Positions 8,218-15,211 of a DNA stretch of 25,053 bases are shown here, one piece after another (within the stretch, counting starts at the first letter, position 1; every line of letters begins with the position of its first letter). The stretch lies in assembly GCA_964611575.1 (NCBI GenBank), contig CAZTAJ010000060.1:1-25053 (forward strand). The letters run 5' to 3'. The position numbers and the translations under genes were made by a program. Under the pieces are notes generated by a model, which saw only the letters and a program-made list of their open reading frames with translations, ran no database searches and was not told where the DNA came from. The DNA is from CAITUY01 sp964611575. Lineage in GTDB: Bacteria; Verrucomicrobiota; Kiritimatiellia; CAIKKV01; CAITUY01.

Positions 8218-9381
8218 ATGAAGACAGTGCGAATGGGATTGGCGGTTCTGGCGACGGCGGGGCTCTGTGCGGCGCAGGCGCAGCAGGGAGGCCCCGCGGT
8301 TCAAACAGCGGCGCCCGCGGCGGCCGCAGTGAAGACGTGGGCGGACTCGATCACCGTCAAGGGCGACCTGCGGTACCGGTTCGAGAATATCGATCAGGAG
8401 GGTGCGGATGGCCGCCAGCGGGACCGCATTCGCGCGCGGCTCGGCGCGACATCCAAGATCAACGACACGCTCAAGGGCGAGATCGAGTTATCCACCGGCG
8501 ATAAGGATCCGGTATCCGGCAACAAGACCATCGGCGACGGGTTTACGAAGAAGGACATGGGGTTGAACCTCGCCTACCTCGACTGGGCGCCGGTTGAGGG
8601 CGTGGACGTCATCGGCGGCAAGATGAAGAACCCCTTCGTCTGTGTCGGCGATCTGATCTGGGACGGGGACCTGACACCCGAGGGCATCGCGTTCAACGGT
8701 GTCCGCACCCTGGGCTCCGCCACGGTTCTCGGCAACGCCGGTTACCTGTGGGTCCAGGAGCGCGCGACCAAGCCCGAGGATGAGAGCAAGGTCTATGCGG
8801 GACAACTCGCGTTCAAGTACGACTTCAGCGATGAGGTCTACCTGCTGGCCGGAGGGTCGCTGTACTCATACGATAACATGGAGGGCTTCGACGTCCAGGA
8901 CTGGCAGGGAAAAAATGCGTCCTACGGCAACAGCACGACCAAGGGAACGTTGAGCGGCAGCACGACCAACAAGGCTTACGCCACCGGCTTCAGCCTGGCG
9001 GAAGGGTTCGCCAAGCTCGGCATCTGGATCGGCGTTCCGATCGAGTTCTATGGTCAGTATGTCGCCAACCAGGATGCCGACGCCTACGATACCGGTTACC
9101 TCTATGGCGTGAATATCGGGCGTGCCAAGAACCCTGGAACGTGGGAACTGGGGTGGAATTACCGTGAACTGAAGAAGGACGCGGCGGTCGGGGCGTTCTC
9201 GGATTCCGATTCGTGGGGCGGCGGCACCGACGGCAAGGGGCATCGCCTCTCCGCGAAATACCAGATCGCCAAGAACCTGCAGGGTGGCGTCACGTACTTC
9301 ATGGATGACAAGACGATCTCCGACCCAAAGAAGACGGTCGATTATGAGCGCCTCCAGATCGACGTGGTCGCGAAGTTCTAA
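8218..9381 (+). CDS. putative outer-membrane porin, phosphate (OprP-like) context
   Basis: The 387-residue exported protein begins with a signal peptide (about residues 1-22, likely cut after CAAQA). A family-typical segment follows: ITVKGDLRYRFENIDQEG and RDRIRARLGATSKINDTLKG. The rest alternates polar and hydrophobic residues as in beta strands and ends in Phe (VDVVAKF), the usual signature of outer-membrane barrels. It resembles the 'putative porin' and OprP/OprO-like families. Location in front of pstS suggests phosphate or polyphosphate uptake across the outer membrane; the substrate is inferred. The ATG at 8218 has AAGGGAG upstream; an in-frame ATG at 8170 would bury the signal peptide. 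A small CCGTG/CACGG hairpin lies in the leader at 8174-8188. The promoter region is partly lost in the gap. Confidence 0.82.
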   Translation: MKTVRMGLAVLATAGLCAAQAQQGGPAVQTAAPAAAAVKTWADSITVKGDLRYRFENIDQEGADGRQRDRIRARLGATSKINDTLKGEIELSTGDKDPVSGNKTIGDGFTKKDMGLNLAYLDWAPVEGVDVIGGKMKNPFVCVGDLIWDGDLTPEGIAFNGVRTLGSATVLGNAGYLWVQERATKPEDESKVYAGQLAFKYDFSDEVYLLAGGSLYSYDNMEGFDVQDWQGKNASYGNSTTKGTLSGSTTNKAYATGFSLAEGFAKLGIWIGVPIEFYGQYVANQDADAYDTGYLYGVNIGRAKNPGTWELGWNYRELKKDAAVGAFSDSDSWGGGTDGKGHRLSAKYQIAKNLQGGVTYFMDDKTISDPKKTVDYERLQIDVVAKF

Positions 9382-9397
9382 GACGAAGGAGGACCGC

Positions 9398-9718
9398 GTG
9401 AACGCAACAGAGGTCGGCGTTGACTTGGGGGCGGTCATGGACGCACTCGTTGGCGTCAGGGAGATTCTGCAGCGGCGGCCGGCGGTGGCGGTGCGTGAGA
9501 TTGTTGAACGGGTACAGGCGCCGGAGACGATCATCCGGGCGGCCCTCGGGTTGCTGATGGACCAGGGGGCTGTCGAGCGGTTGCGGCCGGTGTTCTATGA
9601 CCGCGACGATCGAGATTACTTTCGCCTGCTGCGGGAAAGCGACGGTCGAAGCCTCTTCGGGCCGCATTTGCGGCAGACGCTGTGGATGGGACGTTCCGAA
9701 GCGGTTCAGGTGGCATGA
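9398..9718 (+). CDS. small winged-helix-like protein of the pst cluster
   Basis: The frame starts at GTG 9398, preceded by GAAGGAGG at good spacing, and encodes 106 residues. The middle part (VREILQRRPAVAVREIVERV, then IIRAALGLLMDQGAVERLRP) has the spacing of a winged helix-turn-helix: helix, short turn, helix, recognition helix, wing. It ends with an acidic and aromatic tail containing YDRDDRDYF. No named family is recognised; FeoC-like or other small DNA-binding regulators are the closest shape. It lies 16 bases after the porin and 40 bases before pstS, so it is probably co-transcribed with phosphate-uptake genes and could tune them. A protein-binding rather than DNA-binding role is possible. 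Confidence 0.6.
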   Translation: MNATEVGVDLGAVMDALVGVREILQRRPAVAVREIVERVQAPETIIRAALGLLMDQGAVERLRPVFYDRDDRDYFRLLRESDGRSLFGPHLRQTLWMGRSEAVQVA

Positions 9719-9758
9719 AGACGATACAGGGCACAACACAAACAGGAAGGATAAGGCT

Positions 9759-10580
9759 ATGAAGACAATGACAAAAATGATGGCAGTTTTGGCCGCGCTT
9801 GGCGCCTCGGGGCTGATGGCGATGGCGGAAGAGAACAAGATTGTGGTGGATGGGTCGACGACGGTGGGGCCGATCGCGAAGGCGTTCGCCGAGTATTACA
9901 TGGGCAAGAACCCCGGTGTGAACATCACCGTCAGCGAATCGGGCAGCGGCAATGGCGCCAAGAGTCTCATGAATGCGGCGTGCGATGTCGCCACGATGTC
10001 GCGGCCCATGAAGGCGTCGGAGAAGAAGGGGATGGAGGATAGCGGGCGGCTTGCGAAGGCGCACATCGTGGCGCTGGACGGGCTGGCCATCGTGGTCCAC
10101 CCCAGCAATCCGGTGAAGGGACTGTCGATTACGCAGGTGCAGGACATCTACACCGGCAAGATTCGCAACTGGAAGGAACTCGGCGGGCCGGATCAGGAAA
10201 TCGTGGTCATCAGCCGTGACACGAACAGCGGCACCTACGAGTGCTTCGAGACACTGGTCATGAAACAGGCGAAGCTGTTCGGTAAAGTGGAGTATGTGGG
10301 CAGCAACGGCGCCATCCGTCAACGGATCCTGGACACTCCCGCGGCCGTCGGTTACGTCGGGCTGGCGTTCTGCGAAGGCGTCAAGGCGCTGGCCATCGAT
10401 GGCGTCGTGCCATCTCAGGAGACGGTCATCGACAAGACCTATCCGGTGTCGCGCCCGCTGTTCATGTATACGAATGGCTCGCCCAAGAGCGGCACGCACC
10501 TGGCGGCCTTCGTGAACCTCAGCAACACGCCCGACGGCAAGAAACTCGTCGAGGACACGGGTTTCGTGGCCGTCCCGTAA
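9759..10580 (+). CDS. pstS: phosphate ABC transporter substrate-binding protein PstS
   Basis: This 273-residue periplasmic protein has a signal peptide ending about MAMA-EE (residue 23). It carries the phosphate-binding loops of the family: VDGSTTVGPIAKAFAEYY, SESGSGNGAKSL and SRDTNSGTYE. It delivers phosphate to PstCA. The start at 9759 has AGGAAGGATAAGG just upstream; an in-frame ATG at 9597 lies inside the previous gene and would hide the signal peptide. The length matches the short PstS type rather than the roughly 340-residue enterobacterial form. A strong hairpin follows the stop and probably sets a higher PstS level than the membrane subunits. Confidence 0.95.
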   Translation: MKTMTKMMAVLAALGASGLMAMAEENKIVVDGSTTVGPIAKAFAEYYMGKNPGVNITVSESGSGNGAKSLMNAACDVATMSRPMKASEKKGMEDSGRLAKAHIVALDGLAIVVHPSNPVKGLSITQVQDIYTGKIRNWKELGGPDQEIVVISRDTNSGTYECFETLVMKQAKLFGKVEYVGSNGAIRQRILDTPAAVGYVGLAFCEGVKALAIDGVVPSQETVIDKTYPVSRPLFMYTNGSPKSGTHLAAFVNLSNTPDGKKLVEDTGFVAVP

Positions 10581-10594
10581 TCGAACATCCTGGC

Positions 10595-10630
10595 ACGGAA
10601 GGACGGGAGCCGAGACTCCCGTCCTTCCGT
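10595..10630 (+). terminator. strong hairpin between pstS and pstC (attenuator or mRNA stabiliser)
   Basis: A perfect 15-bp inverted repeat (arms 10595-10609 and 10616-10630, left arm ACGGAAGGACGGGAG) encloses a 6-base loop. Only CTTTC follows, so it is a weak intrinsic terminator at best. Such a stem just after a binding-protein gene commonly protects the upstream message from 3' decay or gives partial termination, raising PstS over PstCAB. The pstC GTG start lies 17 bases after the stem and has a poor ribosome-binding site. Confidence 0.75.
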
Positions 10631-10647
10631 CTTTCGGAACAACGCCT

Positions 10648-11802
10648 GTGATTGCCACGCCTTCACGCCAGCGGATCGGCGGGCTGCAGCTCAGCCGGCG
10701 CAAGCAGGTTGTCCACATTGTGGGCGGGCTGCTGGGCGAGGGGTTTCTCTTTCTGGTGACATCGCTGTCGACCCTGGCGGTGCTGTTCATCTTCTTCTAT
10801 ATCGCCCGGGACGCCGTGCCGTTCTTCCAGTTGCAGGGGTTCAAGGAGTTCTTCACCAGCGCGCACTGGTATCCGTCGGGGCACCCCGCCGAGTTCGGGG
10901 CGCTGGCTATTTTCTATGGCAGCGCCATGGTGACGCTCGGGGCCGTCCTGGTGGCGGTGCCCATGGGCATCCTGGCGGCCGTCTGCCTGAGTGATATTCT
11001 CCCGTTTGCCCTGCGCCAGGTGGTCAAACCGGTGATCGAGATCCTGGCGGCCATTCCGTCGGTGGCCTACGGTTTTTTTGCCCTGGTGGTCCTCGCGCCC
11101 GCGCTCCAACGGCAGGGCGGAACGCTGTTGACGGGGGTGCTGCTGGCGCTGGGCATTCCCCTGGTGATCCTGGCAGGCTACGTGATCGGCGACCTGGCCG
11201 GCGCGCGGGTGCGCGAAGGGGGGCGGCGGGCGGTGCGGATCCTGGCAGGGCTGACGGCGATCGCGGGCGGGGTGAAATTGCTGACGGTGGCGGTGGCGGC
11301 CCTGGGAACGTTGGCGATCGCCAGCGGCACCAACGCGCTCAACGTGTCGCTGATTCTCGGGATCATGGCGTTGCCGACGATTGTCAGCGTTTCGGAAGAC
11401 TCCCTCCAGGCGGTCGGCCGCGATCTGCGGGAGGGAAGCTATGCGCTCGGCGCCACGCGCGCCGAGACGCTGTTGCGCGTGGTCATCCCCGCGGCGGCCA
11501 GCGGGATCGGGGCGGCGGTGATCCTGGGCGTCATGCGCGCCATCGGCGAGACCATGGTCGTGTGGATGGCGTCCGGCAATGCCAGCCAGATCCCGCAGCC
11601 CTGGTACAACGTGCTCCAACCCGTGCGCACGTTGACGGCCACCATCGCCGGCGACATGGGCGAGGCGGATCACGTCACCGGTTCCGCGCGGTATCACGTG
11701 CTCTTCGCCATGGCCCTGGTGCTGCTGGTGTTTTCATTGCTGAGCAACATGACGAGCGAGTTCATCGTGCGGCGAGCCCGCCGCCGGATGGGAGGAGCGT
11801 AG
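10648..11802 (+). CDS. pstC: phosphate ABC transporter permease PstC
   Basis: The 384-residue inner-membrane permease starts at GTG 10648. TM1 lies at about residues 30-55, followed by a periplasmic stretch containing FFTSAHWYPSG and then the permease core. It carries VIEILAAIPSVAYGFFALVV, a typical PstC segment, and the ATPase-contact (EAA) loop YALGATRAETLLRVVIPAA before GVMRAIGETM. It is somewhat longer than the usual 300-330 residues because of an insert around residues 150-235 (ALQRQGG to LNVSL) that adds hydrophobic helices. It pairs with PstA and is driven by PstB. The ribosome-binding site is weak; the preceding hairpin may modulate translation. Confidence 0.93.
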   Translation: MIATPSRQRIGGLQLSRRKQVVHIVGGLLGEGFLFLVTSLSTLAVLFIFFYIARDAVPFFQLQGFKEFFTSAHWYPSGHPAEFGALAIFYGSAMVTLGAVLVAVPMGILAAVCLSDILPFALRQVVKPVIEILAAIPSVAYGFFALVVLAPALQRQGGTLLTGVLLALGIPLVILAGYVIGDLAGARVREGGRRAVRILAGLTAIAGGVKLLTVAVAALGTLAIASGTNALNVSLILGIMALPTIVSVSEDSLQAVGRDLREGSYALGATRAETLLRVVIPAAASGIGAAVILGVMRAIGETMVVWMASGNASQIPQPWYNVLQPVRTLTATIAGDMGEADHVTGSARYHVLFAMALVLLVFSLLSNMTSEFIVRRARRRMGGA

Positions 11803-11805
11803 GCC

Positions 11806-13152
11806 ATGCAAGGCGATACCCGACGCATGCTGGATCGCGCCTTTTCAGGGCTCGGTCTCGTATCGATCCTGCTGCTGGCGTCCGCGTTGGTGGTCATCCT
11901 GTCGCCGTTGATTGCCCGGGGATTGGGTGCGATTGTGTTTTCCGGAACGATTGAGCACCGGCGGTTCCTGTACGAGCACTTCAACCGCGGCGACAAGGCG
12001 GTGTTCGAGCGGGAATGGGCGGAGGCGGTGGCGGCGCGGCAACCCGTCTACGACATGCTCTCGGCGTTCGAACAGTCCCTGGCGGCCACCAATGCGGCCA
12101 CCCGGCGGCAGTACGCCGCCCCCTTGAAGGAGTTGAAGAAGAAGCTGGGCGCACTGCTCGGCCCGATCCCAGGGGAGACGGGACGGCTGATGATGCGCGA
12201 TCAGTATGGCCAGACGCGGTGGGACCGCGCGCAGGTCAAACTGAGCGGAGTGCTTTATGCGGAGACCTGGGATTATTCGGCAACCGATCGTGTGGGACGC
12301 AAAGTCCTGACCCCACGCGTCGACACATTCCGTGGCACCGCGCTCGAGCCGATGTTCGCGTATGTCGAGGCGAACGCGGAACGGATGCTCAAACCAATGC
12401 GCACGGTGTATTGGGGTTTCTTCACTGACGAATCCTTCGATTCGCACTTCTTCGGCGGCATCTGGCCCGAGATGCTGGGCACCTTCTACCTGGCGGTGGG
12501 TGCCATGCTGTTTGCGGTTCCCATGGGGGTGATTGCGGCCATCTACCTGACCGAGTATGCGCGGGAAACGGCGATCGTCGGCGCACTGCGGACGTGCATC
12601 AGCACCCTCGCCGGCGTGCCGAGCATCGTGTTCGGGCTGTTCGGGCTGGCCTTCTTCATCAATTCGGTCGGCGTCTCGCCCTCCAAGAGCGTGCTGGCCG
12701 GCTCGCTGACGCTGGCGCTGATGATCCTGCCCACGGTCATCCGTTCGTCGGAAGAGGCGATCCTGTCGGTGCCGCGCACGTACAAGGAGGCCGCGCTCAG
12801 CCTGGGCGCCGGCCGCTGGCATACCGTCATGACCGTCATCCTGCCCGCCGCCCTGCCCGGCATCCTGACCGGCGCGGTGATCAGCCTGGGGCGGGCGGCG
12901 GGGGAAACGGCGCCGATCATCTTTACGGCCGCGGTGAGCGTGGGGCCGGCGTTGAAGGTGTGGCAGACACTGACGCAGGCGACGCCGGCCCTGTCGTGGA
13001 ACATTTACAACCTGGCCACGGAACACGAGGCGGTCGACGAGATCCGGCATGTGCAGTTCGGCATGGTCCTGACCCTGGTGGCCATGGTGTTGCTGCTGAA
13101 TCTCGCGGCCATTGTGGTGCGGGCGCGGGTCGTCCGGCGGTTGCGCGGGTGA
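11806..13152 (+). CDS. pstA: phosphate ABC transporter permease PstA with large periplasmic insertion
   Basis: The protein is 448 residues, against roughly 280-300 for common PstA. TM1 is at about 14-42. A hydrophilic region of about 185 residues (about 45-230) follows, rich in charged and Ala residues (ATRRQYAAPLKELKKKLGAL) and predicted helical in part, before the permease core begins at EMLGTFYLAVGAMLFAVPMG. The core has STLAGVPSIVFGLFGLAFF, the ATPase-contact loop AALSLGAGRWHTVMTVILPA and GRAAGETAPIIFTAA. Long PstA forms with an N-terminal insert are known in other bacteria (for example those with DUF3333), but I cannot say this insert is the same domain. It starts three bases after pstC with GGAGG upstream, so the two are coupled. 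Confidence 0.92.
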   Translation: MQGDTRRMLDRAFSGLGLVSILLLASALVVILSPLIARGLGAIVFSGTIEHRRFLYEHFNRGDKAVFEREWAEAVAARQPVYDMLSAFEQSLAATNAATRRQYAAPLKELKKKLGALLGPIPGETGRLMMRDQYGQTRWDRAQVKLSGVLYAETWDYSATDRVGRKVLTPRVDTFRGTALEPMFAYVEANAERMLKPMRTVYWGFFTDESFDSHFFGGIWPEMLGTFYLAVGAMLFAVPMGVIAAIYLTEYARETAIVGALRTCISTLAGVPSIVFGLFGLAFFINSVGVSPSKSVLAGSLTLALMILPTVIRSSEEAILSVPRTYKEAALSLGAGRWHTVMTVILPAALPGILTGAVISLGRAAGETAPIIFTAAVSVGPALKVWQTLTQATPALSWNIYNLATEHEAVDEIRHVQFGMVLTLVAMVLLLNLAAIVVRARVVRRLRG

Positions 13153-13172
13153 CGTGGGTGGCGGGGTACGCC

Positions 13173-13306
13173 CAGGCTGTAGCGGGTTAGGCTGTAGGCT
13201 GAAGGAAAACACGGTTGAAACTCCGAGGAGATGAACTGCAAATGCTTCCGATCCAAAAAGAGCCGGAAACGATAGAATTGCCTGACAAGCTGCAGTCTAC
13301 AGCCTA
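13173..13306. repeat. inverted and tandem short repeats flanking the pstB start
   Basis: TAGGCTGTAGGCTG (13188-13201) is matched in inverse, 13 of 14 bases, by 13293-13306 inside the pstB 5' end. A further direct copy, CAGGCTGTAG, is at 13173-13182. The arms enclose the pstB ribosome-binding site and start, so folding could mask translation initiation. The pattern looks like a short dispersed repeat that landed here and contributes part of the unconserved PstB N-terminus. Confidence 0.5.
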
Positions 13307-14144
13307 TCAGCCTGCATCCGGTGACGTGCGGTTGAGTCGGCCGGCGGTGGCGCGACGTTCGGCGGAGGCGCCGGCCGTGCCGTCCTCCGCGGATGCGCAC
13401 ATGCGGGCCGAGGAGTTTTCCGTCTTCTATCGGGCGCGGCAGGCGGTCAAGACCGTTGACCTGGCCATTCCGGCGCGCTGGGTCACGGCGATTATCGGGC
13501 CGAGTGGCTGCGGCAAGAGCACGCTCCTGCGGGCGATGAATCGCATGAACGATCTTGTGCCCGGCTGCCGGGTGAGCGGCCGGCTGTCTCTCGACGGCGA
13601 GGATGTCTACGGCCCCCGGATCGATGTCGTCGCGTTGCGGCGGCGCGTGGGCATGGTGTTCCAGAAACCCAATCCGTTTCCCAAGACCGTGTTCGACAAT
13701 GTCGCCTACGGCCCGCGACTCTGCGGGGGATTCACCCGGAACGACCTGGCGGAAATCGTGGAACGCAGCCTGGTGGGGGCGGCGTTGTGGGATGAAGTCA
13801 AGGACCGGCTGGACCAGAACGCGCTCGGGTTGTCCGGCGGCCAGCAACAGCGACTGTGCATTGCGCGAGCGCTGGCGGTCGATCCGGAGATCCTGCTGAT
13901 GGATGAGCCGACCTCGGCGCTTGATCCGCGCGCCACGGCCCGGATCGAGGAGTTGATTGCCGAATTGCGGGGACGCTACACGATCATCATCGTCACCCAC
14001 AACATGCAACAGGCGGCCCGGGTCTCCGATTACACGGCGTTTCTCTACGAAGGCGCGCTGATCGAGTTCGGGCCCACCCGTCAGTTATTCACCACGCCGG
14101 CGGTCCGTCAGACCGAAGACTACATCACGGGCCGGTTCGGATGA
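13242..14144 (+). CDS. pstB: phosphate ABC transporter ATP-binding protein PstB
   Basis: This ATPase powers PstCA. It shows Walker A GPSGCGKST, the PstB-specific segment QKPNPFPKTVFDNVAYGPR, the signature LSGGQQQR, Walker B ILLMDEPTSALDP and the switch His in VTHNMQQAARV. The start is uncertain. ATG 13242, with GAGGAG about 12 bases upstream, gives 300 residues with a roughly 53-residue unconserved leader. ATG 13401, close to where family homology begins, gives 247 residues but has no ribosome-binding site. TTG 13215 is also in frame. Part of the leader (QSTAYQPASG) is encoded by repeat DNA, suggesting that the extension is recent and perhaps unstructured. Confidence 0.93.
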   Translation: MLPIQKEPETIELPDKLQSTAYQPASGDVRLSRPAVARRSAEAPAVPSSADAHMRAEEFSVFYRARQAVKTVDLAIPARWVTAIIGPSGCGKSTLLRAMNRMNDLVPGCRVSGRLSLDGEDVYGPRIDVVALRRRVGMVFQKPNPFPKTVFDNVAYGPRLCGGFTRNDLAEIVERSLVGAALWDEVKDRLDQNALGLSGGQQQRLCIARALAVDPEILLMDEPTSALDPRATARIEELIAELRGRYTIIIVTHNMQQAARVSDYTAFLYEGALIEFGPTRQLFTTPAVRQTEDYITGRFG

Positions 14145-14163
14145 AGCGCGGGAGGATGACGGC

Positions 14164-14898
14164 ATGAGTGTGCACTTGCAGCGTGAGATCGGGCGCCTGA
14201 AAGCGAAACTACTGGAACTGGGGTCGGAGGTGGAGGAGACGGTGCGGGATGCCGTCCGGGCGGTGATGACCCGGGATCGGGCGCTGGCCGAAAGTGTCAG
14301 CCGGCGCGAGGAGGAAACGGATGTCCTGGAGGTCGACATCGAGGAGGAATGCCTCAAGGTGCTGGCCTTGCACCAGCCGGTTGCCGTGGACCTCCGGTAT
14401 ATTGTGGGCATGCTCAAGATCAACCAGGATATGGAGCGTATCGGCGACCTGGCCCGGCATGTGGCGGACAGGGCGCAGGTGCTGGCCGGGCAGGGTGAGG
14501 CGCGGATTCCCGAGGATATTGGGGTGATGGCTGACAAGGCTCGCCGGATGCTGATGCGGGGCCTGGATGCGTTTGTGCATCTCAACGCCGGTCTGGCGCG
14601 CGAGGTGTGCGCGGCCGATGAGGAGGTGGACCGCCTTTATCGGACGATCACCGCCGACATGACGGCCGCGATGCGGCAGCAGCCGGACGCGGTGGGGCTG
14701 CACCTCCAGGTTCTGCACATTGCGAGGCACCTGGAGCGCATCGCCGACCATGCCACGAACATTGCCGAGGACCTCATCTACATGGTGGAAGGGAAGATCG
14801 TCCGTCACCAGCACCCGATTTCAGTGGCCGCCGGTGCCGCCACTCGGGCCGCCGATCCTCTCTCCGGCGGTCTTGGTCCAACGTCGCCATCGCCATAA
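14164..14898 (+). CDS. phoU: phosphate signalling protein PhoU
   Basis: The 244-residue helical protein has the two tandem PhoU repeats. The metal-binding motifs are DMERIGDLARHVADRA (about residues 90-105) and HLERIADHATNIAEDLIY (about 188-205). PhoU is known to link PstB activity to PhoR and to limit phosphate uptake, at the inner face of the membrane. It starts 19 bases after pstB and closes the phosphate operon. The last 25 residues (Ala/Gly/Pro/Ser rich) extend beyond the usual family end and are probably disordered. Confidence 0.93.
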   Translation: MSVHLQREIGRLKAKLLELGSEVEETVRDAVRAVMTRDRALAESVSRREEETDVLEVDIEEECLKVLALHQPVAVDLRYIVGMLKINQDMERIGDLARHVADRAQVLAGQGEARIPEDIGVMADKARRMLMRGLDAFVHLNAGLAREVCAADEEVDRLYRTITADMTAAMRQQPDAVGLHLQVLHIARHLERIADHATNIAEDLIYMVEGKIVRHQHPISVAAGAATRAADPLSGGLGPTSPSP

Positions 14899-14939
14899 GG
14901 TGTTGAGCGGCGGCGCCCCCATGCCTCGCAGGCAGGATC

Positions 14940-15150
14940 TCAGCGCGTGGCCAACTCGGCAGAAAGATCGAGATAGCGCTTGATGGCGCCCGGTGGGACG
15001 TTCCAGGGGATGTGGTTGCCGATACACATCATGTAGCCGCGTGACATCCGGCCCGTTTCGACCATGCTTTCCACCATGGCGCGGATCTCGGCGGGATGGT
15101 TGCGCATCAGCACGCGATTGTCGCCCTCCCCGGCGAGGAAGCAAAGTCTT
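14940..15150 (-). pseudogene. 5'-truncated remnant of a URO-D/MtbA-family gene
   Basis: On the complement, a frame ending at a TGA (14942-14940) reads AGEGDNRVLMRNHPAEIRAM, then VESMVETGRMSRGYMMCIGN, HIPWNVPPGAIKRYLDL and SAELATR-stop. This is the typical C-terminus of URO-D-family methyltransferases (the 'G-Y-x-x-x-x-x-H-x-I-P-x-x-V-P' block). About 70 residues remain; the other 270 or so are missing. Upstream the frame meets a stop at 15183-15185 with no start and no further homology, where the GH5 gene begins. A small inverted repeat (GCAAAG 15141-15146, CTTTGC 15154-15159) sits at the break. This is the only coding-like content of the 313-base stretch between phoU and the GH5 gene. Confidence 0.75.
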
Positions 15151-15211
15151 GCTCTTTGCCGGCCATGCCCGCGTTGGGTACTCTATGTCAACGGGCCTAT
15201 GGGGAGGGTAC

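Noticed and set aside
11845..13212. 455-codon minus-strand frame opposite pstA
   Set aside because: Low-complexity Gln/His/Arg translation; pstA on the other strand has clear family motifs.
15154..15186. Possible promoter for the GH5 gene (TTGCCG, 17 bases, TACTCT)
   Set aside because: Only 4/6 and 3/6 matches to the hexamers; chance matches of this quality are common.
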